Origin: CAZLIC01 sp964559535
GTDB taxonomy: Bacteria > Pseudomonadota > Alphaproteobacteria > Rhodobacterales > Rhodobacteraceae
Length of the DNA stretch: 64,000 nucleotides
Direction of reading: 5' to 3'
Assembly (NCBI GenBank): GCA_964559535.1
Contig: CAZLIC010000004.1
Span: 39,705 to 103,704, forward strand
Shown here: positions 7,912-16,834 of the stretch, in pieces
How positions within the stretch are numbered: position 1 is the first letter of the stretch
Layout: the number at the start of each line of letters is the position of its first letter
The notes under the pieces: generated by a model
Told to the model about the DNA's origin: nothing
Seen by the model: the letters and a program-made list of their open reading frames with translations, nothing else
Databases searched by the model: none
Translations under genes and position numbers: made by a program

Positions 7912-8949
7912 ATGGCGGCTGGCAGGAAACCGACGGCCGGGGGTGGCCTTATCACAGTGACCGACCTGGCACGCGATCTGGGGCTGTCGGTTTCGACGGT
8001 GTCGCGCGCGTTCTATCCCAGTGCGGTTATCGCCGAGGGAACCCGCAAGGCAGTTCTGAACCGCGCGCGCGAGCTCGGCTACCGGGCGAACCCGCTTGCT
8101 CAAAGCCTGATCACGAAACGCACGGGTATTGTCGGCATCGTTGTGCCGGCACTCGACGATCCATTCTGGCCCGAGGTCCTGACCCAACTGACGACCAAAT
8201 TGCAGGGGATCGGGCGAAACGTCATGCTGGCCTCCTCTGGTTCGCAGGAAGCCGACCCTGCCGAGGCGGTGCGCCTTTTGCTGATCCATCGTCCCGATGT
8301 GGTGATCTCGCTCTCGGGCCGTTTCGGCGACGAGGCTGAGCAGTTGTGCGAGGTCGCCGGGGCCGTCTGCGTTCACTTCGGAGCGTCGGTTGCTGACGGC
8401 GGGAAGTTTGTCGTGGGTTGCGATGATGTCAGGGCAGGGGCCGTTGCTGCCGACTTTCTCTCAGAGGCGGGCTATCTGCATCTCTGGTTCGTCGGTCATC
8501 GCGCCGCCTCGCTGGGCGATGATCTGAAGACACAGGGCTTCTGCGCCCGTGCCGAGGAAATCGGGTGCCCGCCCCCCAAGATTATGGCTTGCGAAGATGT
8601 TGGCTACGCCTGCGGTTTTTCGGCCGGAAAGACGATTGCACATGCAGCAAAGCCCCTGACAGGGATCTTCTGTGCTTCCGACATGGTTGCCATAGGCTGC
8701 TTGGACGCACTGCGTGCACATTCGGCGTTGCAGATACCCGATGATGTCGGAGTTCTGGGCTTTGGAAACATCAACATGGCGGCATGGCCGACTTACCGGC
8801 TTTCGTCGGTGTCACGGCCCTTGGCGCAGATGATCGATACGGTTGTCCGCCTTATTCAATCCCTGGAGAAGCACCCGAAAATGCGAGGGGGCAGTACTCT
8901 GCTGCCCCCCGGCGAAGTCGTGCGGCGCGACAGCACACGGGCTAACTAG
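7912..8949 (+). CDS. LacI-family transcriptional regulator
   Basis: A 345-residue repressor-type protein. The N-terminal helix-turn-helix spans about residues 15-35 (VTDLARDLGLSVSTVSRA), followed by the hinge near NPLAQSL and a periplasmic-binding-like effector domain from about 68 (GIVGIVVPALDDPFW). ATG 7912 lies six bases after AAGGGG (7901-7906); the longer frame begins at a TTG without a good site. It lies downstream of gabD in the same direction with a 120-base gap, so it has its own promoter or is read through. A LacI protein beside RbsC-type transporters would sense a sugar or sugar derivative; the regulon is not shown. Confidence 0.88.
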   Translation: MAAGRKPTAGGGLITVTDLARDLGLSVSTVSRAFYPSAVIAEGTRKAVLNRARELGYRANPLAQSLITKRTGIVGIVVPALDDPFWPEVLTQLTTKLQGIGRNVMLASSGSQEADPAEAVRLLLIHRPDVVISLSGRFGDEAEQLCEVAGAVCVHFGASVADGGKFVVGCDDVRAGAVAADFLSEAGYLHLWFVGHRAASLGDDLKTQGFCARAEEIGCPPPKIMACEDVGYACGFSAGKTIAHAAKPLTGIFCASDMVAIGCLDALRAHSALQIPDDVGVLGFGNINMAAWPTYRLSSVSRPLAQMIDTVVRLIQSLEKHPKMRGGSTLLPPGEVVRRDSTRAN

Positions 8950-8982
8950 GCCGATCCCGCGTCTTGTGCCGACTTAGCCCGT
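8937..8982 (+). terminator. Long-loop inverted repeat between convergent genes
   Basis: ACGGGCTAA (8937-8945) pairs perfectly with TTAGCCCGT (8974-8982) across a 28-base loop. The left arm includes the LacI stop codon and a short TGTTT follows the right arm. Placement between convergent genes suits a terminator, though the loop is long. Confidence 0.4.
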
Positions 8983-9007
8983 TGTTTCGCAATTCCTGGC
9001 GGGACCC

Positions 9008-9760
9008 TCAGCGCAGGAAGTTCTCGATGATCGTGAAAAACTCGGGTGGGGATTCGAGCATCGGGTAGTGGCCCGCCGACGAGATCACCGTCATCTTGGC
9101 CGAAGGCACTTGGCTCAGATAAGTCTTGGTCAGGAAGTCGGGGCCGAGCGCCTTGTCGCTTGCGCCGGCGATCACGAGGATGGGGGCGGCGATTTGACCC
9201 ACTGTGGCACTGAAGTCGGTTCCAGTCCACATCGAGAGATAACCGAGATAGGCGGTGCGCGTCGTTGCCGCGCGGCATGCCGCCGTCAACGTCCTGAGGA
9301 AGGTGGCCGAATGACGCTCCCCCGTGAGTGTGTTGAAGATCCCAGTCAGAGCGTCGTCGCTGTCGGCCGAGCTTTCGAAGAACGCGCGCGTGTCGCCATC
9401 GATCGGGAACCCCGACGCCGGTACCGGGGTGACGGCCACGGCTGAGAGCACCCGTCCGGGCGCCAGAGTGGCCATCTTCAGGATCGCCATTCCACCCATG
9501 GAGTGCCCGATCACATGGAAACTGTCCCAGCCCAGCCGATCGCAGAATCCCAGCGTGTCCTGCGCAATTTCGTCAACCGTAAAATCCCCCGGGAGAGCGC
9601 GGTTCACACCGTATCCGCGATAGTCGATCAAGGCCAGCGTGTAATCCGATTGCGGGAAATACGGGATGACCGTGTCGAAGACATGGTGGTCGCTCAGCCA
9701 GCCATGCATCATTACAACTCTCTTGGGCCCATATCCCAATAGCTTCGCTGTGAATTCCAT
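9008..9760 (-). CDS. Alpha/beta-fold hydrolase
   Basis: A 250-residue cytoplasmic hydrolase. Visible fold markers are the oxyanion strand MMHGWLSDHHVFD, the nucleophile elbow GHSMGG, the acid in GASDKALGP and the catalytic histidine in SAGHYPML near the end. It probably hydrolyses an ester or lactone; no specific substrate can be read from sequence. The start is the ATG at 9760, preceded by GGGAGGAAA; the longer frame upstream adds 19 residues without support. It points the same way as the AraC gene upstream on this strand (gap about 70 bases), so the two may be co-transcribed. Confidence 0.85.
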   Translation of the reverse strand: MEFTAKLLGYGPKRVVMMHGWLSDHHVFDTVIPYFPQSDYTLALIDYRGYGVNRALPGDFTVDEIAQDTLGFCDRLGWDSFHVIGHSMGGMAILKMATLAPGRVLSAVAVTPVPASGFPIDGDTRAFFESSADSDDALTGIFNTLTGERHSATFLRTLTAACRAATTRTAYLGYLSMWTGTDFSATVGQIAAPILVIAGASDKALGPDFLTKTYLSQVPSAKMTVISSAGHYPMLESPPEFFTIIENFLR

Positions 9761-9832
9761 CCGGTTTCCTCCCTTTGAATGGACAAGATTACTCGCCCGG
9801 ACGGCGACCGGGCACACGGCGCGGTCCGCCGA

Positions 9833-10759
9833 TCAAGTCTGGCGTTCGGCCAGTCTGGCCTCGAATGCAGATTTGGTAGGCCGCGTGAGACGCAACTCAC
9901 TGGGCGAGACCGAGAATCTCAGGCGGAATCGTTCCGCGAAGCGCGATTGCGATTCGTAGCCGCAGTTGTGCGCGATCCGGCCGATCTGTTCATCCGTGTT
10001 TAGCACCAGTTCGAGCCCCCGGCTCAGACGGACTTCCTCGAGCACCTGCCGGAAACTGGTGTCCTGTTCGCGCAGCTTTCGTTGCAGGCTGCTGACGCTC
10101 ATTCCAAGCCGCTCGCACACCTCGCTTGCTCGCCAGGCCCGGGATGGATCAAGCGCGAAGACCGATCTTAACCGGGCCGACATGCTTTCGATACGGTCGA
10201 TCAGCAGATTGCCGGCGCCGCCCTCCTCGGCGAGGACCAACAGAATCTCCATCATCCGGTGGCGCAGCTCGATCTTCGAAGCATCGAAATCGCGCGACCA
10301 ATTCAGCCAATTGACGATAGAGGCGAGTAACTTTTCCGAGTGCCGGTAGCTCCATCGTGGCAAAAGATCCCAGTCCTCGAAACGTTCGCCATAAAGTCGC
10401 CTGAACTGGTCCAGCACGTCGCGATCAAACGAAAGCGCCGCGCCAGCGTAAAGGCCGCTGACCGGATGCGGGGCATTCTCGACCGTAATATCGACGCCGG
10501 CGGGAACGATGATCAACTTGCTGTCGTCGGTTGTATGGACCTGATCGCCATGCACAACTGTCTTGCGGCCCAACGCCGCCAACAGCATCGTCGGGTGCGC
10601 GAAGCTCACGCGCGAAATTGTCTGTCGCGAGGCGCAGAGATTCACCCAAGTGCGCGGCAGGCCGCCGTTTGGTGTACCTGAGCCAGCGATCTTCAGCGCG
10701 TCGAGAAGGCCGCGCATCTGGCTGGCGTCACGACTGCCGTTCGAACTGACGATCCGCAT
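9833..10759 (-). CDS. AraC-family transcriptional regulator
   Basis: A 308-residue regulator with an N-terminal cupin-like ligand domain (about 30-190) and a C-terminal AraC double helix-turn-helix (about 215-300) with RAWRASEVCERLGMSVSS and IGRIAHNCGYESQSRFAERF. The start at 10759 has GGAGG upstream; 16 extra residues of the longer frame are not supported. It is divergent from a second AraC regulator at 11004 with the same architecture, and the two share the family-typical YxSQSRFxxRFxxRF block. It probably controls the hydrolase downstream and/or the catabolic operon on the other side. Ligand unknown. Confidence 0.87.
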   Translation of the reverse strand: MRIVSSNGSRDASQMRGLLDALKIAGSGTPNGGLPRTWVNLCASRQTISRVSFAHPTMLLAALGRKTVVHGDQVHTTDDSKLIIVPAGVDITVENAPHPVSGLYAGAALSFDRDVLDQFRRLYGERFEDWDLLPRWSYRHSEKLLASIVNWLNWSRDFDASKIELRHRMMEILLVLAEEGGAGNLLIDRIESMSARLRSVFALDPSRAWRASEVCERLGMSVSSLQRKLREQDTSFRQVLEEVRLSRGLELVLNTDEQIGRIAHNCGYESQSRFAERFRLRFSVSPSELRLTRPTKSAFEARLAERQT

Positions 10760-11003
10760 ATCATCCTCCGCTTCACGCCGGATTTGGCGCCGACGGCAGC
10801 ACGACATCTTCGCCTGCGATCTGCAATCTTCCGGCCGCCGTCTGCAACGATCTGGCGCAACTTTGACCGTTTCGGGCGAAGGGGTTCGCCTCGGGGCGCC
10901 AGAGATTCGCTTCCTGGTGGTCGCACCGCATTAGACGTTCGTGCTTTGTGCGACTTGATATAAACTTCTGATCACTTTGAGTCAGATAGGATGCGGGGCA
11001 GTC
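10760..11003. promoter_or_regulatory. Divergent promoter region between two AraC genes
   Basis: A 244-base gap separates the two divergent AraC starts. The stretch 10920-11003 is noticeably AT-richer than its surroundings and includes TTGATATAAACT, a plausible -10 region for the rightward gene. No clear repeated AraC half-site could be read with confidence. Confidence 0.4.
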
Positions 11004-11972
11004 ATGACGTCACCTACGCAAGCGCCGCAGTTCGGCGTTCGGCAAGAGCTACCGTTTCAGCCGAACAAGCGGCGGCTTCTCGACGAGCTTTATCGCGGTC
11101 TTCGGTCGCGCGAGGAGGATCTGGATCGTGATCTGATGCAATGCGGCCTCGGGGTGCAGAGCTGCTTCAAGGCGCAGACCATTTCCAAGGTCACCTTCAG
11201 CAAGCCCGCCATGCTGCTGGTCGTGCGCGGCAGCAAGGAAATACAGGTCCCCAACAAGCGTTTTGTCGCAAAGGCTGGAGAGATGCTAATCGTTCCTCCG
11301 AACGTGGATTTCTGGCTGGGGAAGTATCCGGACCCGGACACCGGAATCTACCAAGGTATGGGATTCCGCTTCGATATCGAGACCGTAGAGGAGTTCCGGC
11401 GCGCCTACGGGAAGGGATCGGATAGCTGGAACCTCGCCGCGAACTGGCGTGCGCCGGCCTCGGAAGCGACGCTTGAATGGATCCAGCACTGGCTCGACTG
11501 GAGCCAGAAGTATCCCGTGTCGCTTCAAGTTCAACGCCACCGCTTGGTGGAGCTTCTTCTTCTTCTTGCGCAGGCCGGCTTAGCCGGCAACATCCTGCTG
11601 GGGCGCGGTCCTAGCTGGCGCCAGCGCGTCTCACAGCTTGTCGGCGTCGATCCCGCGCGCAACTGGCGTTACGATGACATCTGCCGGACTTTGGGGGTGA
11701 GCGAATCCGCGATGCGGCGGAATCTCAGGCTGGAAGGTACCGGCTTTCGGGAGCTTCTGGAGGAAACGAGGTTGATGTCGGGCCTGACGCTCGTGCAGGA
11801 AACCGGCATGACGATCTGCCAGATTTCTGACGCGGTCGGTTATCAGTCGCAGTCGCGATTCACGGACCGTTTCAAGGAACGATTTGGCGTCACGCCCAGC
11901 TCATTGCGGCGCACCGCGTTGGCTGATGGGGGCGAAGCGTTGCTTGGATCGGGCGAAGCCACGTCCGAGTGA
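11004..11972 (+). CDS. AraC-family transcriptional regulator
   Basis: A 322-residue paralogue of the divergent AraC gene. The N-terminal half is the ligand-binding cupin-like region (AKAGEMLIVPPNVDFWLG). The C-terminal half has two helix-turn-helices (RYDDICRTLGVSESAMRR; ICQISDAVGYQSQSRFTDRF) ending in FGVTPSSLRR. The start is ATG 11004 with GCGGGG upstream; the open frame extends to a TTG at 10977. It lies 39 bases before an aldehyde dehydrogenase and reads the same way, so it is the natural candidate to control the dehydrogenase and ABC operon. Confidence 0.87.
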   Translation: MTSPTQAPQFGVRQELPFQPNKRRLLDELYRGLRSREEDLDRDLMQCGLGVQSCFKAQTISKVTFSKPAMLLVVRGSKEIQVPNKRFVAKAGEMLIVPPNVDFWLGKYPDPDTGIYQGMGFRFDIETVEEFRRAYGKGSDSWNLAANWRAPASEATLEWIQHWLDWSQKYPVSLQVQRHRLVELLLLLAQAGLAGNILLGRGPSWRQRVSQLVGVDPARNWRYDDICRTLGVSESAMRRNLRLEGTGFRELLEETRLMSGLTLVQETGMTICQISDAVGYQSQSRFTDRFKERFGVTPSSLRRTALADGGEALLGSGEATSE

Positions 11973-12011
11973 GAGCTATTCTATCCCGACAAATGCACGC
12001 AAGAGGTCGGG

Positions 12012-13490
12012 ATGTTGGATTTTCAGATGTTTGTCGGCGGCGAGTCTCGCTCCGCCGAAAAGGGTGAATGGATCGAAAGCTACAATCCGTTCACCGGTCG
12101 CCCTTGGGCAAGGATTCCGCGCGCGACTGCTGAGGATGCGAATGCCGCCGTCGAAGCGGCCGCCGCCGCAATGGAAAATCCTGCCTGGACAAAGATATCT
12201 GCAAGCCAGCGCGGCGCGTTGCTGCGCAAAGTTGGCGACCTGATCCTGGCCAATGCCGAGCGGTTAGCTGACCTCGAAGTGATGGACAACGGCAAGCTCA
12301 GGGCTGAGATGCTGGGGCAACTGCGCTATCTGCCGCAGCACTACTACTATTTCGGCGGTCTCGCCGACAAGATCGAGGGTGCAGTGATCCCGTCCGACAA
12401 GACAGGGATGTTCACGCATACCGTTCACGAGCCACTTGGCGTTGTTGTCGCGATCACGCCATGGAATTCGCCGCTGCTGCTGACGACCTGGAAGCTGGCT
12501 CCGGCACTGGCAGCGGGCAATGCGGTCGTAATCAAGCCGTCGGAACATGCGTCGGTTTCGATGATCGAGTTCGTGAAACTATTTCACGAGGCGGGGTTCC
12601 CGTCCGGCGTCGTTAACGTCATCACCGGCTACGGCCATGAGTGCGGCGCCGCATTGGTCGAGCATCCGAAGGTCGCGAAGGTAGCGTTTACGGGCGGCGA
12701 CGCTGGCGGGCGGGCGGTTTACGCCGCTGCGGCCAAGTCGCTGAAACACGTGACGCTGGAGCTGGGCGGCAAGTCGCCCAATATTGTGTGTGAAGACGCC
12801 GATATCGAACAGGCGGTAAAAGGCGCGGTCTCTGGCATTTTCGCCGCTACGGGCCAAACTTGCATGGCCGGGTCGCGCCTTCTTGTACACAATTCCATCC
12901 ATGACGGGTTCGTGGATGCGCTTCGCAGCTTCGTAAGTACGGCGAAAATGGGCGATCCCATGGCAGCCGACACCCAGATCGGGCCCGTCGCGACTAAGCC
13001 GCAGTTTGAGAAAGTACTGAGTTATGTCGACATCGCCCGCAATGAAGGCGCCACAGTGGCTTTCGGCGGCCGTTCCTATTCTGGCCCGGGTTGCGAGGAT
13101 GGCTGGTTTGTTGAGCCGACGATTCTGACGAACGTCGACAACTCCATGCGGGTTGCGAGAGAGGAGATCTTCGGGCCCGTCCTTTCGGTCATCCGCTTCG
13201 CCGACGACGATGAAGCCGTCCGGATTGCCAACGACACCCCCTACGGACTTGCGGCGGGTGTCTGGACGAAGGACCTCAACCGGGCTTTCACGTATACGCG
13301 CGCGCTCAAGGCCGGCACGGTCTGGGTCAATGCGTTCCGGGTGGTGAGCTATGCGGTTCCGTTCGGTGGCTACAAGCAGTCCGGCATCGGGCGCGAGAAC
13401 GGGCAGGAGATGATCAAGGAGTACCTCCAGACCAAGAGCGTGTACATCAATCTCGAAAAAGAAGTGCCTAACCCGTTCGTTCTGCGCTGA
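12012..13490 (+). CDS. Aldehyde dehydrogenase family protein
   Basis: A 492-residue NAD(P)-dependent dehydrogenase. The fold motifs are complete: VAITPWNSPLLLTTWK in the cofactor region, KPSEHAS, the general base E250 in LELGGKSPN and the nucleophile C284 in GQTCMAGSRLL. The sequence departs from GabD and looks closer to broad betaine/lactaldehyde-type enzymes. GGTCGGG precedes ATG 12012. It starts a co-oriented block with an iron-dependent alcohol dehydrogenase and an ABC importer, so it probably oxidises the aldehyde made from the imported alcohol or sugar derivative. Precise substrate not visible. Confidence 0.87.
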   Translation: MLDFQMFVGGESRSAEKGEWIESYNPFTGRPWARIPRATAEDANAAVEAAAAAMENPAWTKISASQRGALLRKVGDLILANAERLADLEVMDNGKLRAEMLGQLRYLPQHYYYFGGLADKIEGAVIPSDKTGMFTHTVHEPLGVVVAITPWNSPLLLTTWKLAPALAAGNAVVIKPSEHASVSMIEFVKLFHEAGFPSGVVNVITGYGHECGAALVEHPKVAKVAFTGGDAGGRAVYAAAAKSLKHVTLELGGKSPNIVCEDADIEQAVKGAVSGIFAATGQTCMAGSRLLVHNSIHDGFVDALRSFVSTAKMGDPMAADTQIGPVATKPQFEKVLSYVDIARNEGATVAFGGRSYSGPGCEDGWFVEPTILTNVDNSMRVAREEIFGPVLSVIRFADDDEAVRIANDTPYGLAAGVWTKDLNRAFTYTRALKAGTVWVNAFRVVSYAVPFGGYKQSGIGRENGQEMIKEYLQTKSVYINLEKEVPNPFVLR

Positions 13491-13540
13491 CGCACACCAG
13501 CACCGAAACATTGCCGCAATTGCTTAAGGGGAGGGGTAAC

Positions 13541-14743
13541 GTGCAAGCGACATTTCTGATGAGCACCCGCATCATTCACGGCGCCGGGGTGCTCGGCGGA
13601 CTGGGCCAGACGGCAGCCGGGATGAAACTGTCGAATGTTCTGGTGATCACCGACCGGAACATCACGCCGCAGAAGTTCTATTTGGACGCTGTGTCGTCGC
13701 TGAAGGGAGCGGGCGTCACTGTGAACGTCTATGACGGATGCGGGATCGATGCTCATCTCGCAGAGGTGGATGAGCAGGCCGGGCGCGTTGTGCGCGAAGG
13801 TATCGACGGGGTCGTCGCGATCGGCGGCGGGTCGGCCATGTGCGTCGGCAAGGCCGTCGCGATCGTAGCCGCGAACCCGCCAAGCTTTCGGAACTGCGCG
13901 GGTGTTGCCAGCTTTCCCAACCGCGCGGTGAAGATGATCATGGTGCCGACGACTGCGGGATCGGGGGCGGAGGTGTCCCAGTTCACGCTGGTCAAGGACG
14001 ACGAACGGGGCACCAAGTTCGTCGGCGGCGGCCCGCTGAGCTTTCCGGACGTAGCTATGCTCGACCCGGTGGTGCTTGCGGCCATTCCGGAACGGCTCGC
14101 GGCCGTGTCTGCCGTCGACGCGCTGACCCACGCGGTCGAGGCCATGTTCACGGACTTTGCGACGCCGCTGACTGACGGGTTGGCCGCCACGGCCGTGTCG
14201 CTGCTCATCCGTTCGGTGCCTGATGCGATCCATGCCCGAAGCGCGTCCGCCTGCGCGCAGAATCTGCTGGGATCGGCCATCGCGAACATGGCCTGCGGGA
14301 ATGCGCGGCTTGGCCTAGCGCATGCGCTATCGCTTCCGCTTGAGGCCCAGCATCATCTGTCGCACGGATATGGTGTCGGGATTCTGCTGCCTCATGTGTT
14401 GGCATTTAACGCGAAGGTCGCGACCGGGAAGGTCAGGCAGCTTGCGCATGCCATGGGCGTGGCAGAACAAGGCGTGGCCGATCCCGAGGTGTTGGCCCGC
14501 GTCGTTGCCGAGATCCGCCGGTTTTACGACAGGATCAGTTTCCCACAGTCCTTCGCTGGCGTTCTTGAAGAACCGCCGTGTCTCAACACGCTTGCGCGGG
14601 CGGCAGTGCCCGGGCTCTACGGCACCGGCTCTACGGAAAACATCTCAGACGCGACGCAGATCGCGACGCCGAATATCCGAAAGGCGACCGTGGCGGAGGC
14701 TGCGGATATCTACAAGGCCTGTTTCAACCTGCCGGTGTCTTGA
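13541..14743 (+). CDS. Iron-containing alcohol dehydrogenase
   Basis: A 400-residue group-III alcohol dehydrogenase or maleylacetate-reductase-like enzyme. The NAD-binding GGGSAMCVGKA motif, the PTTAGSGAEVS segment and a full metal-ligand set are present: D193 and H197 (DALTHAVEA), H261 and H275 (HALSLP then LSHGYG). The start is GTG 13541, placed just after AAGGGGAGGGG; the frame's earlier TTG lacks a site. It follows the aldehyde dehydrogenase by 50 bases. Together they could carry out alcohol to aldehyde to acid oxidation of the compound imported by the downstream ABC system. Confidence 0.88.
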   Translation: MQATFLMSTRIIHGAGVLGGLGQTAAGMKLSNVLVITDRNITPQKFYLDAVSSLKGAGVTVNVYDGCGIDAHLAEVDEQAGRVVREGIDGVVAIGGGSAMCVGKAVAIVAANPPSFRNCAGVASFPNRAVKMIMVPTTAGSGAEVSQFTLVKDDERGTKFVGGGPLSFPDVAMLDPVVLAAIPERLAAVSAVDALTHAVEAMFTDFATPLTDGLAATAVSLLIRSVPDAIHARSASACAQNLLGSAIANMACGNARLGLAHALSLPLEAQHHLSHGYGVGILLPHVLAFNAKVATGKVRQLAHAMGVAEQGVADPEVLARVVAEIRRFYDRISFPQSFAGVLEEPPCLNTLARAAVPGLYGTGSTENISDATQIATPNIRKATVAEAADIYKACFNLPVS

Positions 14744-14789
14744 TCCGGACGGCGAATGGGATGGGGCAGTTCCTCAGGGAGGGGGGCGC

Positions 14790-15767
14790 GTGAAACACAA
14801 ACTTGGAACCATCAGTCAACAGCGCATCGTGTTCGCGCTGTCGGTTGCCCTGTTCGCGGCGTTCTCGCTGTTGATCCCGGGGTTCTTCAACGCCGAGAAC
14901 CTGGTGGTCTTGGTCAGAAGCGTTGCGCTTTTGGGGGTTCTCGGGCTTGGCATGGCGCTGGTGGTGATCGGGCGGGGCATCGACCTGTCGATGATCTCGG
15001 TCATGGCCATTTCGGCGGCCTGGTCGCTGCAACTGGGCGGCGAGGGTGTGTCCTTCGCCACGGCCATCGCCGCCGGGCTGGCCTTTGCCCTCGTGATCGG
15101 CGCGATCAGCGGATACTTCATCGCTTATGTCGAGGTTCCGTCGATCTTCGCCACCCTAGCGATGGGCGCGATCGTGTACGGGGTAGGCAGGTACTGGCTG
15201 GTGCCGCTCGATGTCGTCTATCTGCCGGAATCGGTCGGCGGAGTGGAGTTCGTCGGAAAGGGCAAGGTGGCCGGAATCCCGGTGCCGATCCTCGTCTTGC
15301 TGGCTATGGTCGCGCTGGTCCACGGCCTGCTGAAGCATACCAAGCTTGGCCAGATGATCTATGCGATCGGCGACAACCTTCCGGGAGCTAGAATATCCGG
15401 CCTTCCAGTGCGCCCGATCATCGTGGCGCAATACATGACCTCTTCCGTTATCGCCTATATCGCCGGGATAGTGACGGCCCTCGCCGTGTCGAGCATGAAC
15501 ACCCGCATCGTTAACTCGACCCAGATCTACGACGTGATCCTGGTCGTGATCCTGGGCGGCATCGGCCTGAATGGCGGGCGGGGCGGCGTTTCGAACGTCG
15601 TGGCCGGAACACTGCTAATCGGCATCCTACTGAACGGGATGATCATCCTGGACATGCCCTACACCGTCCAGAACGTTGTCAAGAGCCTGATCCTGCTGGC
15701 GGCCATCGTCGTCGACGCCTTCCTGAACCCGCGCGACGAACAGACGGCACAGCAAGGTGACATATGA
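14790..15767 (+). CDS. Sugar-type ABC transporter permease (RbsC family)
   Basis: A 325-residue inner-membrane permease of normal family length. The hallmark GRGIDLSM lies in the first third and the C-terminal GGIGLNGGRGGVSNVVAGT loop is typical. The frame runs far upstream through the alcohol dehydrogenase, but GTG 14790 preceded by GGGAGGGGGG is the natural start. It lies 46 bases after the dehydrogenase and 42 before the binding protein. It is the first of two permease subunits in this operon; the second is the fusion protein at 16835. The two would form a heterodimer, as in other importers with two permeases. Confidence 0.88.
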   Translation: MKHKLGTISQQRIVFALSVALFAAFSLLIPGFFNAENLVVLVRSVALLGVLGLGMALVVIGRGIDLSMISVMAISAAWSLQLGGEGVSFATAIAAGLAFALVIGAISGYFIAYVEVPSIFATLAMGAIVYGVGRYWLVPLDVVYLPESVGGVEFVGKGKVAGIPVPILVLLAMVALVHGLLKHTKLGQMIYAIGDNLPGARISGLPVRPIIVAQYMTSSVIAYIAGIVTALAVSSMNTRIVNSTQIYDVILVVILGGIGLNGGRGGVSNVVAGTLLIGILLNGMIILDMPYTVQNVVKSLILLAAIVVDAFLNPRDEQTAQQGDI

Positions 15768-15809
15768 AGAAGAACTAAGACGTCTGATAAAACCGGAGGG
15801 AGGAAGAAA

Positions 15810-16820
15810 ATGAGGAAACTGTTCAAGGTCGTCGCACTTGGCGCAGTGGTGGCGAGTACCGTCGCCAACATCACCTGGTCGCAGGAAGGCATCGACGATC
15901 CGCAACGCGAGCCGTTCTATTCGTCGCTCGCTGACAAGCGGGTCGTGTTCTTGCCGCTTTCGATGGGCTTCGACTTGACCGAGACCTGGGCCGCAATCAT
16001 GGCCAAGCAAGCCGAGCATCTCGGCTACGATTTCGATATCCGCGACCCGAACTGGAGCACGGATGCGGGGGCGCAGGCTCTGACTCAGATCATCACGGAG
16101 AAGCCCGATCTAATCGTAGTGCACAACCCTGACATTCAGGTCTATGCGCGTCTGATTCAACGTGCTCAGAAAGAGGGCATCTACGTCCTTCAGGTGAATA
16201 TGCGCTCGGCGTACGCATCCGAGGGCTACGTCGGTCCCGACTGGATCGAGGTGGGCGAGCTTCTGGCAAAGACGGCGGTCGCCAAATGCTCACCCGCCAA
16301 CGGCGGCTCGGGCAAAATCGCGATCACTCAGGGCCCGTTGACCGCGCCCGCCAGCGCCTATCAGATCCGGGGCGTCTTCAACATCCTCGAGCAAAACCCC
16401 GACATCGAGGTCGTGTCGAACCAGGCGGCTGACTGGGATGCCAGTAAGGCGCGCGCGGTCACTGCGACGGCGCTTCAACAGAACGAGGATCTTTGCGCGG
16501 TCATCGGCTTCTGGGACGGTCAGGACATCGGCATCGCGGCGGCGGTTGAAGAGGCCGGGCGTCAGGGCGAGGTCAGCGTCATCACATCGGGCGCCGGCAC
16601 CTCGACGGCCTGCGAGAACATCTCGGCAGGCAAGTTCACGGACTACATCAACTATAATTCCAAGGGACAGGGACGCGACTTGAACAACCTGATTGCGGAG
16701 CTGCTTCAGACCAGGCCCGAGGTCGGCAAGACCAAGATCAGCCTCTACTCCCCGCTCACGCTCACGACAGCCGAGAACCTCAAGCCGGACTCTTGCTACC
16801 GGCTCGATGACTTGAAGTAA
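15810..16820 (+). CDS. Sugar ABC transporter substrate-binding protein
   Basis: A 336-residue periplasmic binding protein of the ribose/galactose-type (Peripla_BP_4) fold. The N-terminus has a Sec signal peptide (MRKLFKVVALGAVVASTVA, then WSQ). The two lobes are visible from VVFLPLSMGFDLTETW and from the GKIAITQGP region; a WDGQDIGIAAA segment matches the conserved ligand-proximal loop. GGAGGGAGG precedes the start by nine bases. It delivers substrate to the two permeases on either side. The substrate cannot be read, but neighbouring alcohol/aldehyde dehydrogenases suggest a polyol or sugar alcohol. Confidence 0.88.
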   Translation: MRKLFKVVALGAVVASTVANITWSQEGIDDPQREPFYSSLADKRVVFLPLSMGFDLTETWAAIMAKQAEHLGYDFDIRDPNWSTDAGAQALTQIITEKPDLIVVHNPDIQVYARLIQRAQKEGIYVLQVNMRSAYASEGYVGPDWIEVGELLAKTAVAKCSPANGGSGKIAITQGPLTAPASAYQIRGVFNILEQNPDIEVVSNQAADWDASKARAVTATALQQNEDLCAVIGFWDGQDIGIAAAVEEAGRQGEVSVITSGAGTSTACENISAGKFTDYINYNSKGQGRDLNNLIAELLQTRPEVGKTKISLYSPLTLTTAENLKPDSCYRLDDLK

Positions 16821-16834
16821 TCCGGAAGGCGCTC

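Noticed and set aside
14322..14789. 156-codon extension upstream of the ABC permease
   Set aside because: It overlaps the iron alcohol dehydrogenase in another frame; GTG 14790 has a strong ribosome site.
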